Shown: piece by piece, positions 20,623-28,296 of the stretch | Numbering within the stretch: the stretch's first letter is position 1 | Layout: every line of letters starts with the position of its first letter | NCBI GenBank assembly: GCA_014655195.1 | Contig: BNBH01000013.1 | Location: forward strand, 1-64,000 | Source of the DNA: Streptomyces cellulosae | GTDB taxonomy: Bacteria; Actinomycetota; Actinomycetes; Streptomycetales; Streptomycetaceae | Direction: 5' to 3' | DNA: 64,000 nucleotides | Notes under the pieces: model-generated | The model's database searches: none | What the model saw: the letters and a program-made list of their open reading frames with translations, nothing else | What the model was told of the DNA's origin: nothing | Position numbers and translations under genes: made by a program

Positions 20623-22485
20623 TCAGAACAGAAGCAGGACCGCCGCGCCCCAGAGGACCGTCAGGGCGACCAGTGGGGGCCCGACGGGCATGCCCTGGCG
20701 GTCGGAGAGGGCCTCGGCCGTCGGGCGGAGGTCCGGGCGCAGGAGGAGGGCGCGGAGCTCGTCGGCGACGCGCTGCGCGCCCGGCTCGCGGCCCAGGCGG
20801 CGCTCCAGCCACGCCCAGCCGGTGGGGGAGACGCGCACGGCGTCGTCCTCGGCGCGTCCGATGTCGATGCCGTCGTCCCGGTGCGTCACGGAGAGGACGG
20901 CCTCCCACGGGACGCGCCGGACGCGCCAGGCCGTCAGCACCCACAAGCCGTCGCGGTCGGCGGTGATCCGCCAGGTGGTCGCCGTCGCCACGGACGTCAC
21001 GAGCCACGGCAGGGCGACGGCGAGCATGAGCCAGTGCCAGGACGGGCCCTCCTCCAGCGCGGCCCACACGCCGCCGCCCTGCACCACCAGCAGCCCCGCG
21101 CCGAGCCCCCGCGAAAAGCCGTGCGCCCGCCACACCCGCGGCTCCGCCGAGGGCATCAGGTTGGCGGCGATCTCCTCGACGGGCCGCCGGATGTGCTTCC
21201 GCCCGCGCGCCTGCGGACCGCCCGTGTTCCACAGGGTGACGGCCGGCTTCACCGAGGTGACGCTGCACTCGACCGCGACCTCCGGGTCGTCCTCGTCGTC
21301 GCGCGCGACGAAGGCGACCTCCGCGCCGGTGTAGGGGGCGCCGTACAGGACGGCCTCCCGCAGGGGAGGGGCGGGCCCGTCACCGCGCAGGGTCGCCGCG
21401 AGCCGCTCCAGGCCGGGGTCGTCGTCCTCCGTCTCGTAGTCGTCCTCGTCCTCCTCACCGCCGTCGTCGTCGGCGTACAGCGAGTGGAACCACAGCACGG
21501 GCCGGCGGCCCTCGGTGTCGTCGGCCGCGTACACCCACGTACGGCCGTCCTCCTCGCCCTCGCGCACCAGCACGTGCAGGACGGGCAGCGGCCCGCTCCG
21601 CAGCCGCCGCGCGCCGAGCCGTCCGGCGACGCCGTTCACGAGGAACCCGAGCCCGGTCGCGGAGCCGGCCAGCACCAGGAGTTCCCACCCGAAGGCGTCG
21701 TACGGCTCGGCGACCAGCACGGCCCCGTCGCCGTCCACGACGAGATCGACGCGGGTGTCGACGGGGAAGTCCTCGGGGAAGGCCGTCTCGATGCGGTGGG
21801 TACGCCCCTCGGCGGTGACGGTGAGGAGGCCGTCGTCCTCGTCCACGGCGGTGACCTCACCGGAGAGGTGGGAGGCGGTGGCGGCGCGCTTCTCGTAGGT
21901 GTCGGCGACCCCGAGGGCTTGATGAACGCCGAAGCCGGCGACGGCCAGGAAGAGGACGGCCAGTACGAAGGACATCCGACCCCGGCGGAAGGTCCGGGCG
22001 GCGTCGGGGAGCGGCTGGGTGGCCGACCCGGCGGCCTCCAACGCCAGCGCGCGCTGGCGTCCGGCGACGGCCAGCCGGTGCACGAGCCCGGTCACGGCGA
22101 ACCCGGTGGCGAGCAGATACGCGAGCGCGGAGGGCCGGGCGAACGCGGTGACGCCGTCCTCCACGGCGAGGGCGAGCACGGTGAACGCGAGCCCGCCGAT
22201 CGCGAGCCGCGGCTGCCGCCACACCCAGTACAGGGACAACACGAGAACGACAGCCACCGCGAGCCCGGTCCAGTCACTCCCGCACGGCTCGGCGGACGTA
22301 CAGGCGGGCACCGGCCCGGCCACCACCTCCCACGCGACGGAGACTGCCACCGCGAGGACGGCGAGGAGCGGATGCGCCCAACGCGCGGGCACGGCATCGA
22401 GCCAACGACGGACGTCGACGGTCCGCCACGGGGGAGTCCCGGGAGGTATGTGCTCCGCGGGCAACGGCACGGGTTGTCTGGACAC
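20623..22485 (-). CDS. Large multi-pass membrane protein of unknown function
   Basis: A 620-residue protein with roughly eight membrane segments in pairs: near residues 37-57, 70-90, 95-113, 120-137, 172-192, 265-285, 455-500 and the extreme C-terminus (VALTVLWGAAVLLLF). Between them lie a domain with a DDGLLTVTAEGRTHRIETAF beta-rich segment and a very acidic loop (DDDGGEEDEDDYETEDDD) near residue 340. A stretch ADRDGLWVLTAWRVRRVPWE resembles bacterial PH domains. I do not recognise a named family. Minus strand, monocistronic as far as visible. Confidence 0.75.
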   Translation of the reverse strand: MSRQPVPLPAEHIPPGTPPWRTVDVRRWLDAVPARWAHPLLAVLAVAVSVAWEVVAGPVPACTSAEPCGSDWTGLAVAVVLVLSLYWVWRQPRLAIGGLAFTVLALAVEDGVTAFARPSALAYLLATGFAVTGLVHRLAVAGRQRALALEAAGSATQPLPDAARTFRRGRMSFVLAVLFLAVAGFGVHQALGVADTYEKRAATASHLSGEVTAVDEDDGLLTVTAEGRTHRIETAFPEDFPVDTRVDLVVDGDGAVLVAEPYDAFGWELLVLAGSATGLGFLVNGVAGRLGARRLRSGPLPVLHVLVREGEEDGRTWVYAADDTEGRRPVLWFHSLYADDDGGEEDEDDYETEDDDPGLERLAATLRGDGPAPPLREAVLYGAPYTGAEVAFVARDDEDDPEVAVECSVTSVKPAVTLWNTGGPQARGRKHIRRPVEEIAANLMPSAEPRVWRAHGFSRGLGAGLLVVQGGGVWAALEEGPSWHWLMLAVALPWLVTSVATATTWRITADRDGLWVLTAWRVRRVPWEAVLSVTHRDDGIDIGRAEDDAVRVSPTGWAWLERRLGREPGAQRVADELRALLLRPDLRPTAEALSDRQGMPVGPPLVALTVLWGAAVLLLF

Positions 22486-22527
22486 CCGCGCATTATGACC
22501 GGACCTGGGCGTCTGTCCGCGTTCGCC

Positions 22528-23124
22528 TCAGACGACCGTGAAGTACGGCTGCCCGTGCAGGGCCCATACGCACAGGGCGCCGTTCTCCCGCCGGAGTTGA
22601 CCGAGGGACTTCTCACCGTGACGCCGGGTGAGCCGAGCCCCCATGACGTCGTGCGCGCCCTCGAGGGCGACCTTCCGCTCGTCGGTGTCCCAGTGCAGCG
22701 ACTCGCTGATCCCACCGGCGGAGAGTCCGTCCGGAGGCGGGAACGTGCGGCGGATCTCCGCCACGGCGTCCTCGGGATCCCGCTCCGGGGAGAAGACGAT
22801 GAACGCGGACATCCGGCATGTCATCGACTCTCGCGTCGAAGTGCTCGCCTCGAAGAGGCTGATGTGATGTCCGCGGACGTCGACACACTCGTCACGGATG
22901 ACGACGTCGAGCGCCCGCAGCCAGGGCACACCCGCTTCGATCTCCCGCACGCGGGCGACGAGCTTCTCCGCGGCCGCCGTCCGCTCGGCCTGCACCTCGG
23001 CCGATGCGGCGATCCGCCTCAGCATCCATTTCGGCGGCCAGAAACGGGAGGGCCGCAGGACCGCGAACCCGAACACGAACAGCTGCCCGACCGCCTCACC
23101 GGTCCTGCGCCGCAGCGACCTCAC
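22528..23124 (-). CDS. Hypothetical protein, translationally coupled to DUF397 gene
   Basis: A 198-residue protein with a hydrophobic N-terminal stretch (AVGQLFVFGFAVLRPSRFWPP) that may touch the membrane, an Ala/Glu-rich helical segment (AEVQAERTAAAEKLVARVRE) and a beta-rich C-terminal half (MSAFIVFSPERDPEDAVAEI). The GTG at 23124 overlaps the stop of the upstream DUF397 gene as GTGA, which supports this start and joint translation. The family is not recognised. The frame is open further upstream, but the coupled start fits better. Confidence 0.65.
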   Translation of the reverse strand: MRSLRRRTGEAVGQLFVFGFAVLRPSRFWPPKWMLRRIAASAEVQAERTAAAEKLVARVREIEAGVPWLRALDVVIRDECVDVRGHHISLFEASTSTRESMTCRMSAFIVFSPERDPEDAVAEIRRTFPPPDGLSAGGISESLHWDTDERKVALEGAHDVMGARLTRRHGEKSLGQLRRENGALCVWALHGQPYFTVV

Positions 23125-23315
23125 GCCGGACCGTCGTGGCCCACGGAGGTGAGAAAGCCGGCCCAGGCGGCCGGGGCGAAGGTGAGGCGGGGGCCGTCGG
23201 TGGTCTTGGAGTCGCGGACGTGGATGGTGCGCGCAATGGTGGCGACCTCCACACACGAATCCGCCTCGGCCCCACTGCTGTAGCTGCTCTTGAGCCACAC
23301 ACGGTCGCTGATCAT
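23121..23315 (-). CDS. DUF397 domain protein
   Basis: A 64-residue DUF397 protein: WLKSSYSSGAEADSCVEVAT, then IHVRDSKTTDGPRLTFAPAA and WAGFL. These are very common small proteins in Streptomyces, nearly always next to an XRE-family regulator with which they are thought to form regulatory pairs (the whiJ/abaA-type clusters). Here the expected XRE gene is not directly upstream; the nearest lies about 2 kb away on the same strand, with decayed sequence between. It overlaps the following gene by GTGA. Confidence 0.85.
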   Translation of the reverse strand: MISDRVWLKSSYSSGAEADSCVEVATIARTIHVRDSKTTDGPRLTFAPAAWAGFLTSVGHDGPA

Positions 23316-23362
23316 GATTCCCCTCCAACAGCCGCCTCGCGGAGGGCGGTCGTCCCCGTGAC

Positions 23363-23757
23363 GTGAGCACCAACACCCGGATGATGCCCCCAGACTTGCA
23401 CCTCCCAACCTGTGTGAGTCTGGACGAGTTTGGGGGGCAGGCAGTCCCCTCCCGCATTCCGGGCGTCACCCCGAGCGGTCACGCCATTGACGGCTGGCAC
23501 TTCAACCTCCATATCTGCTTCTCGATGCTCCGTCCCGAAGAGGTCGCCCAGTTGTAGGACTTCATCGCAGGGCTTCCACGTCGAGAAGTGCGCGCATGAC
23601 GAGTCCAGCAACACGATGGTCGTGACGATCCCGAGAAGGACAAGCTGGTCGCCGAGGCCGAGGCGATGGGCTACCCGGCGGACACCGTCGAGTCGCAGGA
23701 CGAGCTGACCCTGGACCAGCTCCTCGCCTTTCCAGGCCCGCTACCAGACCGAGTAAG
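23363..23757 (+). pseudogene. Decayed gene, one reading frame broken by two stops
   Basis: From the GTG at 23363 a single frame encodes a plausible globular sequence (DGWHFNLHICFSMLRPEEVAQ), meets a TAG at 23555-23557, continues DFIAGLPRREVRA, meets a TGA at 23597-23599, and continues with KDKLVAEAEAMGYPADTVES and DELTLDQLLAF. The coding-like character on both sides of the stops, all in one frame, suggests a gene of about 130 codons broken by point mutations. I do not recognise the family. Confidence 0.45.
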
Positions 23758-23768
23758 CGGACAACGCC

Positions 23769-23992
23769 GTGAGTTTCACGGCCAATGTCCCCGAGGGCCT
23801 GGAGGTCGAGGACGTGATGGCCACGGTCCAGCGGTGGCTGCCCGAACTCAAGGGCACCACGATCACGGTCGACGGCCGACCCCAGGCCCCGTACGAGCGG
23901 CTCACACCGAGGAGTTCGCCGCTTCCGCGGTGACCTCGATCGGGGACTCCACCGACGAGGACTGTGCGGCCGGAGCTTGCCCCGTCCGCTAG
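23769..23992 (+). pseudogene. Small gene with an apparent frameshift
   Basis: Starting at GTG 23769 the frame reads VSFTANVPEGLEVEDVMATV and WLPELKGTTITVDGRPQAPY up to ERLTP, then degenerates. In the frame shifted by one base a sensible C-terminus follows (EEFAASAVTSIGDSTDED, then CAAGACPVR, stop 23990-23992). One inserted or deleted base near 23910 would join them into a protein of about 74 residues ending in a Cys-containing tail. It is either a genuine frameshift or a sequence error. Family unknown. Confidence 0.5.
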
Positions 23993-23993
23993 G

Positions 23994-24281
23994 TCAAGCA
24001 ACAGGCGTCCCCGACTGGTTGTTCGGGGGCGCCTGGTTGGCGGCCGACGGGGACGGCTGGCCCCCCTGGGCGGAGGTGTCGGAGGACTTCAACACAGCAG
24101 CCCAACCTGCGGAGCCGAAGAAGATCAGGCAGAAGGCGGCGGCTCCAGCTCTCAGCGACGTCAGCGGGTTTCGGGATTCGTCCATCACGGCGACGATCCA
24201 TCCCGTGCCGCATCCGACCGCCAGGGCGCTCAGGGCGGCAAAGGCCATGAAGACAAAGCTCGTCCTGTGGTTGGGGCTCAT
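23994..24281 (-). CDS. Small two-helix membrane protein
   Basis: A 95-residue protein with two hydrophobic helices, FVFMAFAALSALAVGCGTGWIVAV split around residue 20, and AAAFCLIFFGSAGWAAVL near residue 50, then a Ser/Pro/Gln-rich hydrophilic tail. The Cys at about residue 24 is not followed by a typical lipoprotein pattern, so I read the first segment as a membrane anchor. The ATG is preceded by GAAGGGGGAT at a good distance. A palindrome lies 60 bases upstream. Function unknown. Confidence 0.6.
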   Translation of the reverse strand: MSPNHRTSFVFMAFAALSALAVGCGTGWIVAVMDESRNPLTSLRAGAAAFCLIFFGSAGWAAVLKSSDTSAQGGQPSPSAANQAPPNNQSGTPVA

Positions 24282-24340
24282 GCCCGGTATCCCCCTTCTC
24301 TATCAGGGGTGGCCGGGCGACTCAGACAGACTCGACCGGC

Positions 24341-24356
24341 CACCTACGTGTAGGTG
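24341..24356. promoter_or_regulatory. Palindrome upstream of small membrane protein gene
   Basis: The arms CACCTAC and GTAGGTG with a 2-base centre form a perfect inverted repeat 60 bases upstream of the ATG at 24281. The size and position suit a dimeric regulator's operator; the regulator is unknown, though the XRE protein at 25230-26441 is a nearby candidate. Confidence 0.35.
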
Positions 24357-24630
24357 TCCAAGGTCGCGGTTGTCCGACTGGCGGTTGCCGGACGCCCACA
24401 ACCTGAGCGAGCGAAGTTGGCGGTCTCCGCTGCTCGGTCGAGTTCTGTCGCGCTAGTCCAAGAGGACATCACTCGGGGGTGTTGCTCTTTATGTCTCAGC
24501 GCACTCCCACTAGGGGGGCCAAGGCGGTCCCGGCTGGACTACGTCCGGGGCTCATCAGACCCCCATCACTAGGCGGGGGTCCGCTCTATGAGGACGATAG
24601 TACGGGCGCGACGGCTTGATCACAAACAGT

Positions 24631-24660
24631 CAACCCCCCGGCCAACTGGCCAGGGGGTTG
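24631..24660. terminator. Hairpin downstream of the Cys-rich mini-protein gene
   Basis: The arms 24631-24638 and 24653-24660 (CAACCCCC/GGGGGTTG) enclose a second 4-bp stem GGCC/GGCC with an AACT loop. It lies about 65 bases after the stop of the minus-strand pair at 24727-25139 and is probably its terminator. Confidence 0.55.
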
Positions 24661-24726
24661 CGTTGGTTGGAGGCCCCGCCCGAGCGTCACGGGGGGAGGA
24701 GGGACAGCAGGGGTGGGGCCGGCTCA

Positions 24727-24930
24727 TTACCAGCGCAGGGCTTCCAGTGTTCCGCACGAGCAATCGGGGCAGGAGACTTCGCACAGGTGCCAGCAGGCGT
24801 AGCACCCTCGGAAGCCGAAGCAGATCGGGCACCAGATCAGGCCCTTGCCTGCGCACGTCCCGCACAGGTCACCCCACTTCCACAGGGCGGTGGTCGGATC
24901 GACTCCCCGGCGAGGGTCCGTACGGGCCAC
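24727..24930 (-). CDS. Cys-rich zinc-ribbon-like mini-protein
   Basis: A 67-residue protein that is mostly metal-binding motif: CGTCAGKGLIWCPIC, then CYAC and two further Cys-containing turns (WHLCEVSCPDCSC), ten or so Cys in about 45 residues. The CxxC spacing resembles DnaJ-type or rubredoxin-like zinc knuckles. The GTG start at 24930 shares its G with the TAG stop of the upstream gene (TAGTG), so translation must depend on the first gene. There is no ATG; the coupling decides the start. Family not recognised; a protein- or RNA-binding partner of the upstream product is possible. Confidence 0.6.
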   Translation of the reverse strand: MARTDPRRGVDPTTALWKWGDLCGTCAGKGLIWCPICFGFRGCYACWHLCEVSCPDCSCGTLEALRW

Positions 24931-25139
24931 TACAGCCGCTCGCCACGGCTCCGGGCGTTGGCCTCCGACACCCGCTCGCTTAGATCCGGACGCACGGGCT
25001 CCAGCCCGGCAGGAGGTAAGTCCGCCCCCTCCGCCGTGGTGCCGCACGGGTCGTCGGCATCGTGGAAGACGATCAGCGTGCCGTCGACGCCGTACTCTGC
25101 GATCGCCTCGGACAGGATCTCTCTCGCGCTGCGCGCCAT
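24930..25139 (-). CDS. Small acidic protein, first gene of a coupled pair
   Basis: A 69-residue protein, MARSAREILSEAIAEYGVDG then TLIVFHDADDPCG, acidic and probably helix-strand in its first half with a charged C-terminal tail. The ATG is preceded by GAGGGG at eight bases. An 8-bp inverted repeat lies in the leader just before this ribosome-binding site. The stop overlaps the start of the Cys-rich protein. It follows the XRE-TPR regulator gene on the same strand after 90 bases. No family recognised. Confidence 0.6.
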   Translation of the reverse strand: MARSAREILSEAIAEYGVDGTLIVFHDADDPCGTTAEGADLPPAGLEPVRPDLSERVSEANARSRGERL

Positions 25140-25153
25140 GGCAATTACCCCTC

Positions 25154-25174
25154 GTGTCGTCCGTGTGACGACAC
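25154..25174 (-). promoter_or_regulatory. Inverted repeat in the leader of the 69-residue gene
   Basis: A perfect 8-bp inverted repeat, GTGTCGTC (25154-25161) and GACGACAC (25167-25174), with a 5-base centre. It sits directly before the ribosome-binding site, so it could be an operator or an RNA hairpin affecting translation of the coupled pair. Confidence 0.4.
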
Positions 25175-25201
25175 CCTCCTGCCGGGGAAGCGGCCATTAC
25201 A

Positions 25202-25216
25202 GGGACGTAACGTCCC
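25202..25216. promoter_or_regulatory. Palindrome GGGACGT-A-ACGTCCC
   Basis: A perfect 7+1+7 palindrome 14 bases after the XRE-TPR stop and 63 bases before the 69-residue gene. It may be an operator for the small-gene pair or a weak terminator for the regulator gene. Confidence 0.4.
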
Positions 25217-25229
25217 CCTTTGGCGCCCT

Positions 25230-26441
25230 TTACGCAGCTACCCCGAGGAACTCGACGAGCTTGCGCAGACCCGGAGGACGCGCAGGCCCGGCCCACAGGT
25301 CGCTCACGATGGCCACGGCAAGGCTGTGGTGGCGCATCCATCTGGGCGCGATCTCCCGGAGCCTCGTCAGGGCCTTCACGGCTTCCTCGGCCTGCCCCAG
25401 GTCGGTGTGCGCCCGCGCTACGTCCAGGAGCAGCCACGTACGCCACGACGGGGGCGTATCCGCGCTCAACCTCATGCCTTTGGCGAGCTGGAGGGCCTCT
25501 TCGGGCCTTTCGTGCTGCACCGCGAGCCTCACGCGCTCGATCCTGACCGAGGAGCGACTGAAGACCGACACCAGTTTGCCGTCGACCGGCGGAGGGAGCG
25601 TCGACAGCCGCCTGGTGGCCTGCTCGGCGGTCGTCATCATCTCGTCGGCCGTGGAGTAGTCCCCGGAGCGGGCCACGGACGTCGCGGCCGACATCACCAG
25701 CCCACCCCACACCCTCACGGACTCCGCCGTGTCGGTCTGCTCCCTCTCGACACGGTCGGCGGCGAATACGGCCAGGTTCGTGGCGTCGTCGAGCCGGTTC
25801 TGGCGCTGGTAGTTCCATGCCACCGAGTTCGACACCATCGACGGGAGCAGAGGGTCGGAGGACTGTTCGGCCGCCGTCATCGCACGCTCCAGCGCGGACA
25901 GCGCGAGGTCCGTCTTGCCCAGTCGAATCGCGAGGTGCCCGGCCAGCTGGAGCGACTTGCCCAGTGCCGCCTGCCCGGCTGCCCGGTCGTCCGCGTTGCC
26001 TACGGAGGCTGTGAAGCGGGCGTCGTTGACGATGCCGGGCAGCACCGACATCAGTCGGCCGAACTCCGCATCGTGGTACAGCGTCCAGGCGTCGGCGATC
26101 TCACGGCGCAGCAGAGGGACGGTCAGGTGCTCGCTGTCGGCGGGCTCGGGCGGCGGTGCGAACATGGGAGGGCTTACAGCGCGGCGCAGAGCGACGAGTT
26201 GGGGCGAGTCGACCTCCCCGGTCGAAGGGACGCCGGGCGGATCGCCCAGCAGTGCCGTCAGTTCGACGCCGAGGCCCTTCGCGAGGGCGTGGAGCGTCGG
26301 CAGGCGGGCGGAGTGCTTCCGCTTCTGCTCAAGCTTCTTCACGACATCCACGGAGACGCCCGACAGCTCGGCCAGGCCCTCTTGCGTGAGGTCGGCCATC
26401 CTCCGGAGCCGTGCGAGGCGGTCTCCCAGATGCTCAGCCAT
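25230..26441 (-). CDS. XRE-family regulator with TPR-like sensor domain
   Basis: A 403-residue cytoplasmic regulator. Residues about 5-65 form an XRE helix-turn-helix (LRRMADLTQEGLAELSGVSV then KLEQKRKHSARLPTLHALAK). The remainder is an all-helical tetratricopeptide-like region with repeated A-rich helices (for example GKTDLALSALERAMTAAEQ and PEEALQLAKGMRLSADTP), the architecture of many Streptomyces signalling regulators that bind peptides or partner proteins. The ATG at 26441 begins MAEHLGDRLARLRRMADLT, the natural HTH start. It is divergent from the RsbW-like ATPase gene. The whiJ/abaA-type clusters pair such regulators with DUF397 and ATPase proteins, as here. Confidence 0.85.
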   Translation of the reverse strand: MAEHLGDRLARLRRMADLTQEGLAELSGVSVDVVKKLEQKRKHSARLPTLHALAKGLGVELTALLGDPPGVPSTGEVDSPQLVALRRAVSPPMFAPPPEPADSEHLTVPLLRREIADAWTLYHDAEFGRLMSVLPGIVNDARFTASVGNADDRAAGQAALGKSLQLAGHLAIRLGKTDLALSALERAMTAAEQSSDPLLPSMVSNSVAWNYQRQNRLDDATNLAVFAADRVEREQTDTAESVRVWGGLVMSAATSVARSGDYSTADEMMTTAEQATRRLSTLPPPVDGKLVSVFSRSSVRIERVRLAVQHERPEEALQLAKGMRLSADTPPSWRTWLLLDVARAHTDLGQAEEAVKALTRLREIAPRWMRHHSLAVAIVSDLWAGPARPPGLRKLVEFLGVAA

Positions 26442-26649
26442 GTTCCGAGAGTACGACGGCCCGTCACACTCGCAGCAGACCTGAAACGACCCCGTCGTGT
26501 GCCCCTCCGTGGTGCCGTTCCGTGGTCGCGGCTCCGCGTGCGGCATACCGGCCGACAGTCCGGACACGGCCGGACAAGCAGTGGACGGTCACTCTACGCA
26601 GCGCTGCGATCACTCATCACGGTACGGCCGTTCGGCCACGCTGAGTCAC
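26442..26649. promoter_or_regulatory. Divergent promoter region, XRE-TPR / RsbW-like ATPase
   Basis: 208 bases between the divergent starts. No repeat stronger than a few bases is obvious. The plus-strand gene has only a weak ribosome-binding site before its GTG, so a leaderless or short-leader message is possible. Confidence 0.4.
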
Positions 26650-27123
26650 GTGAATCAGGAAATCGCCCTCACAAGGACCACCCGCCCCGATGCCCAAGTG
26701 CGGCACATCAGCGTGCTGTTGTCGTCGACCGCGCGAGGTGCCCGCCTCGCCCGCCTGCTCGCCGTGGACGCGCTGCGGAGCTGGGGTGTTCCGTACGAGA
26801 CGGCCGGGCAGGTCGTCGCCGAGCTGGCCGCCAACGCCGCCACGCACGGACGCGTGCCCGGCCGCAGCTTCCGGCTGACGCTGTACGTCGTCGGCGCCAC
26901 GCTCCGTGTCGAGGTCACCGACACACGCGGTGACCGCCGGCCCGTGCTGCGCGAGCCCGACGGCATCGCGGAGTCGGGTCGCGGTCTCTTCCTCGTGGAC
27001 GCGCTCGCCGACCGCTGGGGAGTCGCCGAGGGCCGCCACCCCCGTAAGACGGTCTGGGCGGAGATCGACCTCACTCCGGCACCGGAACGCGGAACGTCGC
27101 GCTTCGGTGACGTCGGCGGCTAG
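26650..27123 (+). CDS. RsbW-like ATP-binding protein (HATPase_c_2)
   Basis: A 157-residue GHKL-fold protein of the anti-sigma-factor kinase class. The N-box is VVAELAANAATHGRVPGR (near residue 58), the G1 box VTDTRGDRRP (near 92) and the G2 region ESGRGLFLVDALADRWGV (near 110). Such stand-alone proteins are abundant in Streptomyces; most have unknown partners and some bind sigma or anti-anti-sigma factors. The GTG at 26650 is chosen as the start nearest the conserved region; the frame is open 153 bases further upstream. Divergent from the XRE-TPR gene, a recurring pairing. Confidence 0.82.
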   Translation: MNQEIALTRTTRPDAQVRHISVLLSSTARGARLARLLAVDALRSWGVPYETAGQVVAELAANAATHGRVPGRSFRLTLYVVGATLRVEVTDTRGDRRPVLREPDGIAESGRGLFLVDALADRWGVAEGRHPRKTVWAEIDLTPAPERGTSRFGDVGG

Positions 27124-27362
27124 AAGACCAAAGAACTCGGGGGAAAAGCACCCCACCAAGCCCCACCCCTCCCGCCCGCGATCTCGCTCACTCGGGCGGG
27201 TGAACCCTCTCGAACCGGCTGGATTTCCTCGCCGTCCAGGCCCCACGCTCAGCGCAGGGCAACGTACCAACGCCCCACCACAACCGCAGACATGAGACGG
27301 CCCCCGCCGGGACGGCAATCCCAGTGCGAGGGCCTGACCACCGAGGAAGATAAGGGCTTCCC

Positions 27363-28244
27363 GTGGGTATCCAGAACCCTAGCGTGCCCCCGCGCACGCC
27401 GACCCGCGTTGCGGGCAACAAGCACCCGAACCGGGTCCACCGCACCGCCGGCGGGCTCGAGCACGAGAACACCCGCCATGACACCCGCTTCGTGGTGATC
27501 GGCAACCACCTGGCCCAGCACCCGGAGCTCTCGCTCCTCGCCATCGGCCTCGGCACCCACCTCCAGTCCCTGCCGAAGGGCGCCCCCGCCGACATCAAGA
27601 CCCTCGCCGCGCGCTTCCCCGAGGGGGCGACCCGTATCGCGGCCGCGCTGCGGGAGTTGGAATCCCACGGCTATCTGCGGCGGGAGCGCGTCCGCACGCC
27701 CTCCGGCCGCATCGTCACCCGCACGATCTCCTGCAACCAGCCGGCCGCCGCCCGGCAGCGGGCGGAGCAGCCGTGCCGGGAGAGCACGCCGCCCGCACCG
27801 CGCGAGAAGCGCGTACGCAAGGCCCTCCCCGCCGTGCCGCGACCCGCGTACTCCGGACCCGGGCTCCTCCAGGCCGCCGTCGACCTCCTCGCCGACCTGC
27901 GCCGCCACGACTCCCGTCTGCTCCTCTCGGCCGAGGACACCGCCCACCTGGCGCCCGGTGTCGCGGCCTGGCTCGAACGCGACGTGACCCCCGCGGCCGT
28001 ACGCCGTGCCCTGACGGCCGACCTGCCGCCCGAGGGCCTACGGCGTCCGGCGGCCCTCCTGGCCCACCGCCTCGCCTCCCAGCTCCCGCCCCCCGCCCCG
28101 TTCCGGGCCCAGGCCACCACCGCCCCGCCGCCGCCCGTCCGCCACCCGCTCCGCACCTGCGACGGCTGCGACCGCGCCTTCCGCGCCCCCGCCCCCACGA
28201 CCCACTGCCGCGACTGTCGAACCGACCTCCAGGAGGCCGCCTAG
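27363..28244 (+). CDS. Winged-helix-like DNA-binding protein with C-terminal zinc motif
   Basis: A 293-residue protein of a type common in Streptomyces. Residues about 38-120 look like a helix-turn-helix domain: FVVIGNHLAQHPELSLLAIG, then IKTLAARFPEGATRIAAALR and LESHGYLRRERVRTPSGRIV, the last resembling a wing. A Pro/Arg/Ala-rich linker and a second helical domain follow. The C-terminus carries CDGCDRAFRAPAPTTHCRDC, a CxxC...CxxC zinc-finger motif. GTG start. About 240 bases separate it from the ATPase gene and 52 bases from the Uma2 gene. Confidence 0.75.
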   Translation: MGIQNPSVPPRTPTRVAGNKHPNRVHRTAGGLEHENTRHDTRFVVIGNHLAQHPELSLLAIGLGTHLQSLPKGAPADIKTLAARFPEGATRIAAALRELESHGYLRRERVRTPSGRIVTRTISCNQPAAARQRAEQPCRESTPPAPREKRVRKALPAVPRPAYSGPGLLQAAVDLLADLRRHDSRLLLSAEDTAHLAPGVAAWLERDVTPAAVRRALTADLPPEGLRRPAALLAHRLASQLPPPAPFRAQATTAPPPPVRHPLRTCDGCDRAFRAPAPTTHCRDCRTDLQEAA

Positions 28245-28296
28245 CATGAACGTGACGACCCTTGCCCCTGGGCACAGACCACGAGGAGCGAGCGCC

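Larger units (their letters stand above)
24282..24726. other. Intergenic stretch with no convincing gene
   Basis: About 445 bases with lower coding character than the surroundings. It contains a palindrome CACCTACGTGTAGGTG at 24341-24356, upstream of the small membrane protein, and a hairpin at 24631-24660. Short open frames on the plus strand show no ribosome-binding site or family resemblance. I see no tRNA or attachment-site signature. Confidence 0.5.
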
